Positions 26,528-35,500 of a stretch of DNA of 64,000 bases are shown one piece after another. The translations under genes were made by a program, and so were the position numbers. Under the pieces are notes generated by a model. It was not told the origin of the DNA, did no database searches, and saw only the letters and a program-made list of their open reading frames with translations. This DNA is from Polaribacter atrinae. Its GTDB lineage: Bacteria; Bacteroidota; Bacteroidia; Flavobacteriales; Flavobacteriaceae. The DNA lies in assembly GCF_038023995.1 (NCBI RefSeq), contig NZ_CP150660.1:1734501-1798500 (forward strand), read 5' to 3'. Numbering within the stretch: position 1 is the stretch's first letter; every line of letters begins with the position of its first letter.

Positions 26528-26857
26528 TTATTCTGCTGTTACAACATCACCTTCTTCTATCCAATTCCCCTCTTTGTCTGCATAAACTACAGCATCAGTT
26601 TTATCAATAGTAAGATCAATTTTATATTGTTCACTACCATTTACATATAGTTTATTAACTGTAGCTGATGGAAAGTTTTTTATAATTGCATTAGAAACTG
26701 CTTCTGGTAATTCCTTTGCTGAAATTTCTTTAAAATCATCATTGGTTACTACAACAACAATTTCATCTACATTGTTATTAGTTAAATTGTTTGCTGCAAA
26801 TACTGATACTCCACTTGTTAAAAGTGCTACGGTTACTGTTAAAATTAATTTTCTCAT
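26528..26857 (-). CDS. PepSY-like periplasmic protein (DUF2874), array copy 3
   Basis: A 109-residue secreted paralogue; its signal peptide is identical to copies 1 and 2 at the protein level and nearly so in DNA. The mature part (KELPEAVSNAIIKNF, KLYVNGSEQYKIDLT, VVYADKEGNWIEEGD) has diverged more than the leader. This pattern of conserved leader and variable mature region could reflect recombination or selection. Confidence 0.87.
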   Translation of the reverse strand: MRKLILTVTVALLTSGVSVFAANNLTNNNVDEIVVVVTNDDFKEISAKELPEAVSNAIIKNFPSATVNKLYVNGSEQYKIDLTIDKTDAVVYADKEGNWIEEGDVVTAE

Positions 26858-26948
26858 GATTGTATGTTTTTAATTATTAATTATTTTTTTGTGATTAAGT
26901 ATTTTGAAATTTATAATTATAGACCCTCAACCTATAACTACATCACTT

Positions 26949-27269
26949 TTATGCTCTTATTTCCTTGTCCTTTAACCAATGCCCTTCTTTATCTGCAAAA
27001 ACAACAAATTTTGTTTCATCATCTATAGTAAGTGCAATTTTATATTGCTTACTCTCATTTACATAAACTTTAGTAACAAAGGCAGCTATAAAGTCTTTTA
27101 CAATAGCAGTTTTAACAGCTACCGGAACTTCTTTTAAAGTAATTTCTTTAAAATCTTTACGCATTACCTCAACATATTCGTTAGAATTAATATTGTTCTT
27201 CGCTAAAGCAGAACTTGAAATTCCACTTGTAAAGATTGCTACAGTTATAGTTAAAATTATTTCTCTCAT
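26949..27269 (-). CDS. PepSY-like periplasmic protein (DUF2874), array copy 4
   Basis: A 106-residue secreted paralogue and the most divergent of the array: signal peptide MREIILTITVAIFTSGISSSALA, then FKEITLKEVPVAVKTAIVKDF, KVYVNESKQYKIALT and FVVFADKEGHWLKDKE. It is more basic than the others. The upstream gap differs from those of copies 1 and 2. Confidence 0.85.
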   Translation of the reverse strand: MREIILTITVAIFTSGISSSALAKNNINSNEYVEVMRKDFKEITLKEVPVAVKTAIVKDFIAAFVTKVYVNESKQYKIALTIDDETKFVVFADKEGHWLKDKEIRA

Positions 27270-27324
27270 AATTAAGGACTTAATTGGTATTTAAAAATTG
27301 AGTTAAAAGTTTTTTTATTTAAAT

Positions 27325-27660
27325 CTATGCTCCTTGTTTAGCTGTAATATCTTCTTCTTTTAACCAATTACCTTCTTTATCTGCATAAACAATATTCTTA
27401 GTTTCATCAATAGTAAATTCAATTTTATATTGCTCACTTCCGTTCACATAAGCCTTCCCAATAATAGCCGTTGGATAATCTTTTAAAATTGCATTACTTA
27501 CTCCTTCTGGTAAATCTTCTAGAGCAACCTCTTTAAAGTCTTCATTAATTGTCATCACAATTACTTCATCAGCATAATTGCTATTGTTGATGTTTGCTGC
27601 AGAAATTGAAACTCCACTTGATAAGATTGCTACTGCTACTGTAAAAATTAATTTTTTCAT
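27325..27660 (-). CDS. PepSY-like periplasmic protein (DUF2874), array copy 5
   Basis: A 111-residue secreted paralogue (signal MKKLIFTVAVAILSSGVSISA; then FKEVALEDLPEGVSNAILKDY, KAYVNGSEQYKIEFT, IVYADKEGNWLKEED). It is first in the transcription direction, so signals upstream of it (27661-27850) are the best candidates for controlling the whole array. Start-to-start spacing of the five genes is 391-412 bp. Confidence 0.87.
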   Translation of the reverse strand: MKKLIFTVAVAILSSGVSISAANINNSNYADEVIVMTINEDFKEVALEDLPEGVSNAILKDYPTAIIGKAYVNGSEQYKIEFTIDETKNIVYADKEGNWLKEEDITAKQGA

Positions 27661-27702
27661 AATTTAAGTTTTTAAGGTTATTATTATTTCTGATTAGTAT
27701 AT

Positions 27703-27718
27703 AGAAATAAATATGCCA
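27703..27718 (-). promoter_or_regulatory. Possible sigma54-type promoter of the array
   Basis: TGGCATATTTATTTCT fits the sigma54 pattern TGGCAcg-N4-TTGCw at the -24 GG and the spacing, but the -12 GC is TC. It lies 43 nt before array copy 5. It is tentative; the argument is mainly the absence of TAnnTTTG and the presence of an NtrC-type gene nearby. Confidence 0.3.
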
Positions 27719-27772
27719 TTAAGAGTTACCTCCTAACAAACACCAAAAAAACACTTATAATCAACGACTTAA

Positions 27773-27844
27773 TAATTAACCCGTGTTTTACCACTATAAT
27801 TAATCCGTGTAAAACATGTGTAATTAATAGTGTAAATGAGTAAA
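27773..27844. repeat. Three tandem 24-bp repeats, possible operator
   Basis: Units start at 27773, 27797 and 27821. Each begins TAATTAA; the first two continue (C/T)CCGTGT and the third AGTGTA. Nested inverted motifs are present (GTTTTAC 27785-27791 with GTAAAAC 27809-27815; GTGTAAA 27830-27836 with TTTACAC 27846-27852). They lie 113-184 bp upstream of array copy 5 and about 200 bp before apaG. The rest of the 27661-28041 gap holds nothing else I recognise. Confidence 0.65.
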
Positions 27845-28041
27845 CTTTACACGACACAAAAGAAAAGACCTCTCATATTAAAAGGCATGGTGTACCAAAA
27901 ACTCTTATTTAGATGCAACTAGAATTCTTATAAGCTGTTTATTATAAAAACAATCATAGATTGACTGTAATTTTAAAGAAACCATAAATGAGATTAAAAA
28001 TCATTTGTAATTTAAAATCAAAAAAACTACATTTACTATTG

Positions 28042-28428
28042 ATGATAAACCAGATTACAAAAGGCATAAAAATTTCTGTTGACACAAAGTATAAAGGCAC
28101 AAACTACAGAAACAACAGACTGCACCACATTTTTGGGTACATAATTACTATTGAAAATAAATCTACAGAAACAGTAAAACTAACAGATCGTTTTTGGACC
28201 ATTTTTGATACGCTTAATAACACAGAAATTGTTAGCGGAGAAGGTGTTGTTGGGCAAACTCCAATTTTAAAACCAAACGACATGTATAAGTATGGTTCTG
28301 GTTGTTTCCTAGAATCCAACATAGGTGCTATGAAAGGTTTTTACACCATGATAAACCTAGAGACTTTTGAGCAATTTAAGGTAATAATACCAACTTTTCA
28401 ACTAACAACCCAAGCAACATTAAACTAG
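28042..28428 (+). CDS. apaG: ApaG domain protein
   Basis: The 128-residue form starting at 28042 (MINQITKGIKISVDTKYKG) matches the usual ApaG length; an ATG at 27988 would add 18 residues not seen in the family. ApaG is a small fibronectin-III-like fold; VTIENKS-type and VGQTPILKPNDMYKYGSGC segments are typical, as is GAMKGFYTMIN. It has been linked to Co2+/Mg2+ phenotypes and nucleotide binding, but the biochemical role is unsettled. The stop codon lies within a 14-bp tandem duplication. Confidence 0.9.
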   Translation: MINQITKGIKISVDTKYKGTNYRNNRLHHIFGYIITIENKSTETVKLTDRFWTIFDTLNNTEIVSGEGVVGQTPILKPNDMYKYGSGCFLESNIGAMKGFYTMINLETFEQFKVIIPTFQLTTQATLN

Positions 28429-28440
28429 CAACATTAAACT
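28413..28440. repeat. 14-bp tandem duplication at the apaG/DUF3667 junction
   Basis: AGCAACATTAAACT occurs twice back to back, followed by a partial third copy (AGCAACAT). It contains the apaG stop codon and the region where a start for the next gene would be expected. Confidence 0.8.
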
Positions 28441-29506
28441 AGCAACATCTAAAAAGAATAGAATTATTATAAAAGATCCTGCATGTTTAAATTGTGGACA
28501 TCCTTTTAGCGGACAAGAAAAATTTTGTCCAGATTGTGGGCAAGAGAATAAAGGAAATAGAATTACTTTTTACAGTTTTATTCACCAATTATTTAGTGGC
28601 TTATTCAGTTTTGACACCAAATTCTGGAAAACATTAATTCCGCTTTTAATAAAACCAGGAGAAGTTTCTAAAAATTACATTGCAGGGAAAAGGCAACGTT
28701 ATTCCAATCCATTTCAATTCTACCTGACGGTTTCTGTTGTCTTCTTTTTAATTATTGGTATCACAGATAGTTATAACGATTTTAATAATTTTAGAAATGG
28801 AAAAAAACCGAACAATACAGATGTATTTACAGCTATACAATTAGACTTAAAGGAAGCTCAAGAAAAGGATGCTACCTCTAATTTTAAAGAAACAGACTCC
28901 TTATTAACTATTCTAAAAGATTCTATTTCTAAGACACCATTTCTTAAAGTTGCGGGTAAAGAAATAAAAATTGTTAAGATGTTAAAATTTCAAAAACAAC
29001 ATCCTAATATTTATGTAGATGATGCTTTAGACAGTTTAAAAATACATAAAAGTTTTTCAAACAAATTTTGGTATTCAAGGTCGCAATTAATCAATACTAT
29101 TTTTACTGATAAAACAGTTTCTAAAAAATTAAGAAAGCAATTACTTTCATATTCCTCTATTGCGTTATTTATATTACTACCTTTATTTACACTCTTTTTA
29201 CGCTTAATTTACATCCGAAGAAAATTTACTTATATAGAGCACTTAATATTTGTGTTCCATACTCAAACAGTATTTTTCTTACTACTTTCAATGTTCTATA
29301 TTTTAAATATTTTTATAGAAACAGAGAGTTACGCAGGATTCTTTTTAATATTATTCTTGTTATATTTATTTTTAGCAATGAAAAATTTCTACGAACAAAG
29401 TTTTATAAAAACACTTTTAAAATACCTGTTTGCAAATGTTTTGTTTATGATTTTCACTTCACTAGGCATTGTTTTTATTTCATTTATTGCTTTTGCATTG
29501 TTTTAG
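28424..29506 (+). CDS. DUF3667 membrane protein with zinc ribbon, start codon unclear
   Basis: The frame is open from 28424 and encodes an N-terminal zinc ribbon (CLNCGHPFSGQEKFCPDCGQ), a conserved TFYSFIHQLFSGLFSFDTKFWKT block, the KPGEVSKNYIAGKRQRY motif and four or so C-terminal membrane helices; this is the DUF3667 layout. No ATG, GTG or TTG occurs in frame before the zinc ribbon; the first ATG (28979) would remove all of it. ATT codons at 28433, 28463 and 28466 are the only near-cognate choices. The coordinates given are the maximal open frame. Initiation from ATT, coupling to apaG, or a recent mutation are all possible. Its 3' end overlaps the convergent NRDE gene by 23 bp. Confidence 0.75.
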   Translation, partial: TSNIKLATSKKNRIIIKDPACLNCGHPFSGQEKFCPDCGQENKGNRITFYSFIHQLFSGLFSFDTKFWKTLIPLLIKPGEVSKNYIAGKRQRYSNPFQFYLTVSVVFFLIIGITDSYNDFNNFRNGKKPNNTDVFTAIQLDLKEAQEKDATSNFKETDSLLTILKDSISKTPFLKVAGKEIKIVKMLKFQKQHPNIYVDDALDSLKIHKSFSNKFWYSRSQLINTIFTDKTVSKKLRKQLLSYSSIALFILLPLFTLFLRLIYIRRKFTYIEHLIFVFHTQTVFFLLLSMFYILNIFIETESYAGFFLILFLLYLFLAMKNFYEQSFIKTLLKYLFANVLFMIFTSLGIVFISFIAFALF

Positions 29507-30188
29507 CTTTATTTACAAAATCTAAATACTGCATTTTAACATCTAAATTCTTTTTAATTACCGAAGTAATACTTACCGTTTCTACAAATTCGCGTTTCAT
29601 TTTAGGCGAAGTACCTAAAGTTCCTAAATTTTCATTTTGATGAAACTCTAATATTTTTTCTTGTTGAAACTCGTTGTTTTTTTGCAACCAACCCGCAAAC
29701 CATTCTTTCCTCATTTCTTTCATTTCTTCTGTATACAAAGTAGATGAAGACCAAATTTTTGGTTCTTGAGGCAATTTATTAAAATGTTTTATTGTTCCAT
29801 CCCAAACCAAATCATAGGTTTCTAATTCATTTTTCCAATCGACTAAAATTAAGGTAAAAGGTTCTATTTCCGTAAAATCAAAATTATTGATAAAAGAAAC
29901 TCCATCATCAGCAGATAAAATATTTTTCACAATAATTCCCCTACTCATTTTGTAAGATTTCTTTCTTGTATGTATTTTAAAACCACCATTTAAAAGGCAA
30001 ACTAATCGTTTTTTATCACTTAAACCAATCCAAGTTCCACCTGCTAATTCATCTTTTGGATACGTTAATGTAGTACCGTTCTCTATATATTTTTCTGGTG
30101 GAATTGTATTTCTTAGTGGAGTTTCATCTCTATTAGAAGTTAGAATAAAATTACCACCCTCTAAAGGCAGATAGGTTACAGTACACAT
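29484..30188 (-). CDS. NRDE/TANGO2 family protein
   Basis: The 234-residue protein begins MCTVTYLPLEGGNFILTSNRDETP with the family-defining NRDE motif and an N-terminal Cys at position 2, as in Ntn-hydrolase-like TANGO2 relatives. GGTWIGLSDKKRLVCLLNGG is also typical. Function in bacteria is unknown. It overlaps the DUF3667 gene tail to tail. Confidence 0.9.
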   Translation of the reverse strand: MCTVTYLPLEGGNFILTSNRDETPLRNTIPPEKYIENGTTLTYPKDELAGGTWIGLSDKKRLVCLLNGGFKIHTRKKSYKMSRGIIVKNILSADDGVSFINNFDFTEIEPFTLILVDWKNELETYDLVWDGTIKHFNKLPQEPKIWSSSTLYTEEMKEMRKEWFAGWLQKNNEFQQEKILEFHQNENLGTLGTSPKMKREFVETVSITSVIKKNLDVKMQYLDFVNKAKTMQKQ

Positions 30189-30293
30189 ATATCTTATAAT
30201 TATTTATGATAAACTTTACGTTTAGACAATATATTTATATATTCCTTAACAAAGGACATCAAAATTCAGTTAAAATTATTGAAACAAAAATTG

Positions 30294-30301
30294 TAACTTT
30301 G
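30294..30301 (+). promoter_or_regulatory. pruA promoter, -7 element
   Basis: TAACTTTG matches TAnnTTTG, 41 nt before the ATG. Confidence 0.55.
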
Positions 30302-30342
30302 AAACTCAAAATTAGTCGATTAAAATTTAAAAAACATACAAA

Positions 30343-31968
30343 ATGGCAAGAGGATTTTTTAATGTTCCGAAAGCAGTAAACGAACCTGTAAAAGGGTACG
30401 CTCCGGGCTCTCCTGAAAAGGAAGAATTATTAGCTACATATAAAGCAATGTTTAACAGCAATATTGATGTGCCAATGCACATTAATGGTGAAGAAGTTAG
30501 AACAGGAAACACTAAAAATATTACACCTCCTCATGATCATAAACATGTAGTTGGGCAATATCACACAGCAGATAAATCGCACGTAGATGCTGCAATTTCT
30601 ACTGCTTTAGCTGCAAGAGAGGCTTGGTCTAGCGTTAGTTGGATGGAAAGAGCTGCAATTTTCTTAAAGGCTGCAGAATTATTAGCAGGTCCTTATAGAG
30701 CAAGAATGAATGCTGCAACAATGATTGCACAATCTAAAAATGTGTACCAAGCAGAAATTGATGCTGCTTGTGAAATGATCGATTTCTTCCGTTTTAACGT
30801 AGAATATATGACGGATATCTTTAAAGATCAACCAACATCTTCTCCAGGAGTATGGAACAGAGTTGAGTACAGACCTTTAGAAGGATTTATATATGCAATT
30901 TCTCCTTTTAACTTTACATCTATTGCTGCAAACTTACCTGCATCAGCAGCTTTAATGGGAAATGTTGTTGTTTGGAAACCGTCTGATCATCAAGCATATT
31001 CTGCACAAGTAATTGTAGATTTATTTAAAGAAGCTGGTTTGCCAGATGGTGTTATAAACGTTGTTTACGGAGATCCTGTTATGATTTCTGATACTGTTTT
31101 AGCTTCTCCAGATTTCTCTGGATTACATTTTACAGGTTCTACTCATGTTTTTAAAGAATTATGGAAACAAATAGGTAACAACATTCATACCTATAAAACA
31201 TATCCAAGAATTGTTGGAGAAACTGGTGGAAAAGACTTTATCTGGGTACACAACTCATCTAACCCTTTACAAGTTGCTACTGCAATGACAAGAGGTGCTT
31301 TTGAATACCAAGGTCAAAAATGTTCTGCAGCTTCACGTTCTTACATTCCTGCGTCACTTTGGCCAGAAATTAAACAACATTTAACAGCACAAGTTGGTGA
31401 GTTAAAAATGGGGTCTCCAGAAGACACTAATAACTTTATTAACGCTGTTATTCATGAAGGTTCTTTTGATAAAATAGCAAGTTATATTGATGCAGCTAAA
31501 GCTGATAAAGATGCAGAAATAATTATTGGTGGAAACCATGACAAATCTGTTGGATACTTTATTGAGCCAACTGTAATTGTTACTAAATCTCCTAAATACG
31601 CAACAATGCATACAGAGTTATTTGGACCTGTAATGACCGTTTACGTATATGAAGATGCTGAGTGGGAAGCTTCATTAAAATTAGTTGATGAAACATCTGA
31701 ATATGCCTTAACAGGAGCTATCTTTTCTAGAGATAGATATATTGTTGAGCAAGCTTCTAAAGCATTAGAAAATGCTGCAGGAAACTTCTATATTAACGAC
31801 AAACCATCAGGAGCAGTTGTTGGTCAGCAACCATTTGGAGGCGCAAGAGCTTCTGGAACAAATGATAAAGCTGGTTCTGCACAAAACTTATTACGTTGGA
31901 CTTCTGTTAGATTGATAAAAGAAACATTGGTATCACCAACAGATTATAAATATCCTTTCTTAGGATAA
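30343..31968 (+). CDS. pruA: L-glutamate gamma-semialdehyde (P5C) dehydrogenase
   Basis: This aldehyde dehydrogenase converts 1-pyrroline-5-carboxylate/glutamate semialdehyde to glutamate, the second step of proline catabolism. The 541-residue length matches the stand-alone enzyme. Visible: the EGFIYAISPFNFTSIA nucleotide-binding stretch, GLHFTGST, catalytic Glu in GETGGKD and catalytic Cys in YQGQKCSAASR, and the GQQPFGGARASGTNDKAG end. Proline dehydrogenase is not in the window. Single-gene unit with its own promoter and terminator. Confidence 0.96.
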   Translation: MARGFFNVPKAVNEPVKGYAPGSPEKEELLATYKAMFNSNIDVPMHINGEEVRTGNTKNITPPHDHKHVVGQYHTADKSHVDAAISTALAAREAWSSVSWMERAAIFLKAAELLAGPYRARMNAATMIAQSKNVYQAEIDAACEMIDFFRFNVEYMTDIFKDQPTSSPGVWNRVEYRPLEGFIYAISPFNFTSIAANLPASAALMGNVVVWKPSDHQAYSAQVIVDLFKEAGLPDGVINVVYGDPVMISDTVLASPDFSGLHFTGSTHVFKELWKQIGNNIHTYKTYPRIVGETGGKDFIWVHNSSNPLQVATAMTRGAFEYQGQKCSAASRSYIPASLWPEIKQHLTAQVGELKMGSPEDTNNFINAVIHEGSFDKIASYIDAAKADKDAEIIIGGNHDKSVGYFIEPTVIVTKSPKYATMHTELFGPVMTVYVYEDAEWEASLKLVDETSEYALTGAIFSRDRYIVEQASKALENAAGNFYINDKPSGAVVGQQPFGGARASGTNDKAGSAQNLLRWTSVRLIKETLVSPTDYKYPFLG

Positions 31969-31988
31969 TAGTAAAGTTCGTTTTACAA

Positions 31989-32020
31989 AAAAAGCCTCAT
32001 CAAATTTGATGAGGCTTTTT
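31989..32020. terminator. Terminator after pruA
   Basis: A perfect 16-bp palindrome (AAAAAGCCTCATCAAA and its complement) with T-runs, 20 nt after the stop codon. Confidence 0.9.
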
Positions 32021-32054
32021 ATTTCCCTTATTTTGGCAAAAACTTATCAAACCT

Positions 32055-32444
32055 ATGGCATATCAATATTTAATGTACTCTCATTTGGTAACTGTTGTTC
32101 CTTGTATTTTTATTGGCGGGTATCTTTTAGCCGTAAGAAAAGGAACTCCTTTTCATAAACTATTAGGCAAAATCTATATGTCTTTAATGGTAATTACAGC
32201 AATTATTACATTGTTTATGCCTGCTTATGTAGGTGTTCAATTTTTGAATCATTTTGGTTATATACATCTATTTAGTATCCTAACATTGTACAGTGTTCCT
32301 ACAGCTATAATTGCCATAAAAAAAGGACAAATAAAAAAACATAAACTAAAAATGATTTTCCTTTATTTTGGAGCAATCGTTATTGCCGGAGGCTTTACTT
32401 TAACTCCAGGTCGTTTTTTACACACTTTCTTTTTTGGTAATTAA
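32055..32444 (+). CDS. Small membrane protein, DUF2306-like
   Basis: The 129-residue protein has four predicted membrane helices (about residues 5-27, 38-58, 65-87 and 101-120). The pattern HLVTVVPCIFIGGYLL, then KGTPFHKLLGKIYMSLMVITA, then a final helix ending GRFLHTFFFG matches the DUF2306 family. No function is known. It stands between pruA and the convergent protease gene. Confidence 0.75.
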   Translation: MAYQYLMYSHLVTVVPCIFIGGYLLAVRKGTPFHKLLGKIYMSLMVITAIITLFMPAYVGVQFLNHFGYIHLFSILTLYSVPTAIIAIKKGQIKKHKLKMIFLYFGAIVIAGGFTLTPGRFLHTFFFGN

Positions 32445-32450
32445 GCATAA

Positions 32451-32480
32451 AAAAAACCACACTATTAAAACAATGTGGTT
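32451..32480 (-). terminator. Terminator of the metalloprotease gene
   Basis: AACCACA (32455-32461) pairs with TGTGGTT (32474-32480); on the minus strand it is followed by a T-run. Confidence 0.75.
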
Positions 32481-32502
32481 CATTTAAATTATTTACTAAG
32501 AC

Positions 32503-35500
32503 TTACTTTATAAGAAGCTTTCTAGTTGTTTGTTTATCTCCGTTTATAACCCTCAACAAATACAAACCTGATTTGGCTTCCTCAAAAAGAACTCTTTCAG
32601 AAAAATTAGTTACGGTGTTATAATATGTTTTTTGATCAATTAACCTACCTCTAACATCATATAACTGCACTGAAACTTTATCCGTATTTACAACCTGTAA
32701 GTTAAGTGTAAATTCACCTTTTGTAGGGTTCGGAAACAAATTAAATCCTTCAAAAGCAACTCCATCAATAGAAGCTGTATTATCTACAATAACCGTATAA
32801 TCTTCTGTTTCTCCCCACTCTGTTAAATGATCGGCATCACAAGCTCCCTCTCCATAACCATCATCATATTCTATAACAACTCTCATTCTTGTAGATCCAA
32901 ACTTAGCATCTTCCGGAACTGTTATATTATAGGTTACAGTACTTGTATTTGTAGTATTGACATCTCCATCATCATCTAATTTTGTACCCAAATCATACCT
33001 CTCAGTTGTCTTATCAAATACATAATCTTGATTCCAATCGATAAAAACAAAACAATGATCTCGGTATCCTCCTGTATCAAATGTTACAGATATTAAATGC
33101 TCGTCACCTCTTTTAACATTTGTTTCATTAGCTGTAAAATCTTCATACCCATCATCAGCTGCATTTCCAGAATTATTATCTATTGTATTAAATGTTACAT
33201 TTGTAATAAACTCTGTACCATTAATATCATCTGTAAAATCAGAAACACAATACGTAGGTTTTAATGTTTTAAAATTAAATACAGCAGAATCACTTCCTTC
33301 TCCACAAGTATTTTTTGCTTTTACCTTCCAGTAATAAGTAGTATTTGCATCAAGATCAGATAAATAAAGCTCATTTATAATTGTATTTTCAGAGGTTATT
33401 AAGTTTATAAAACCACTATCTGTTGCTACTAGCACATCATAATTACTTGCGTTTGTGTCAGCATTCCAACTTAACGTTGTACTCAAATCTACTTCAACAG
33501 CATCATTAGCAGGAGATGTTAATGTTAAAGCATCAAAACTAGAGGTTGTTACATTTAACTGAACATCAATGTTTTCTGAGATACTGGTAGAATTCCCTAG
33601 AATATTAATAGTGTAAGGCTGCACTATGCTTCCATTTAAACCTGTTACATTCATGGTTACATTTCCATCTGTACTTATGGTTGATGGACTAAAACTCACT
33701 GTTGCACTAGCTGGTTGCCCAGTAGCGGAAAGAGACACATTTTCTGAAAATCCGTTTACAAAATCAAAATTTAAAATATAACTTACAGATTGATTCCCAG
33801 TGTTACAAGCAGATTGAGTCCCACTTGTATTTGTCATAACAAATGTTGGAGTTGATGATTTTATTATAAAATTGGTTGCATTTACATTGTAAAAAATATT
33901 ATCTGCCGCTTCTACCATAATTCTAGCAGACGTTGTTGGAGTATCCGGAATCTCTATATTTTCAGATCCATCATTAGGTGTATTTTCTTTTAAGATAATA
34001 GGAAACGTAACTCCACCATCTATAGACAATTTTATTGTTACATTTTGACAATTTATAGGAGCAACATCCGTAGTTCCTTTAGTCCAAGTTATGGTTTGTG
34101 TAGAACCAGAAAACCAAGAAACAGCTGCACTTGGCGCCGATACCGTAAAAGCAGCTGCATCTTCTACAGTGACTGTCATATTATCTCTTCCAGTACTTCC
34201 ACCGCCCGCATGATTATCTCTAACAATAAAAGAAAAATTTAAATCTCTAGCCACAGATGGTAACACTTCCCAAGTGGAAGCGGTATTACCTGCAACCACA
34301 GTTGCTAATTCTGGCATATATCTTTCTGAAGTAGTTGCAGATGGTAATGATCTAAACATTGGTCCTCCAGAATTTGTTGCAACCGGAGGCATTGTTGCAG
34401 ATTCATTATCTGTTTGCTCCCAATTATACGTTAAACTAGCAGTACCATCTGCATCTGTACCGATTCCTTTTAATAAAAAAGGGGTTGATTTTGGAATACT
34501 AAAATCCAATCCCGCATTTGCTATTGGAGCAGTATTATTGGTATCTGTTAAAACAGCACAATTAGCAAAAGATTCTATAAGGCTCCACATTTCTGTGATA
34601 CTAACAGCATGAAAATAATCATCACTTTTAGATTGTACGTTGGGCGCACAAATACCAGCATATCCCATTATAGTAGAAGCACTTCCTGGTTCTACAGCTG
34701 TACTGCTATATCTATTACAACTGCTATTACTCTGTGTATGATTTGCACCAAATTGATGTCCCATTTCATGCGCAACATAATCTATATCATAAGCATCTCC
34801 AATTGGTTCACTTCTACCAGTTACACCTTTAGCTTTTTGACCTGTACTACAAACTACGCCACCTCCTGCTAAACCATCTCCTCCAACACTAAAAATATGT
34901 CCAATATCATAATTAGCATTTCCTATTTCAGTATCACAAATAGTCTGTACTTCATTAATCATTTTATCAGGGTCTCCATCTGTAATATTGTCTGTTGCTG
35001 CATCTAAAAAAACTAATTTATCATTATCTCCAACAATAGTCATTCTTACAGATAAGTCTCTTTCAAAAACACCATTAACCCTAGTCATAGTTGTGTTCAT
35101 TGCAGAAAGTACTGCTGCTTTTTTTACTTCGTCTGTAGCAAGTGTAGATATGTTTTGATTTGTTAAGTGAAATTGTGCGTATTCTCCACTACAAACTAAA
35201 GCCAAACGAAAAGTTCTTAGTTTTCCATCATTTGCATTCTTAAAACTGCTTGTTTCTGTAACACTTCTACGTGCAACTTCATCTACATGACAGGTAAAAC
35301 TATCATTATCTGCTTCTAAGTCACTTCTTTTGTAAACTATTAGAGATTTTTTATCCTTAGAATATGGATCTATATATAATGTTTTTTCTACACCAGAATA
35401 CACCACTGCATGAAAACCATCTGTACCAATACTAATTTTTGCTACTGCCGTAGGATCATCTATTCCTTGTGCGGAATAAGATTTTATCATTGAATATTTT

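Noticed and set aside
28979..29506. DUF3667 start at ATG 28979
   Set aside because: It would discard the zinc ribbon and the conserved KPGEVSKNYI region, which are clearly coding upstream in the same frame.
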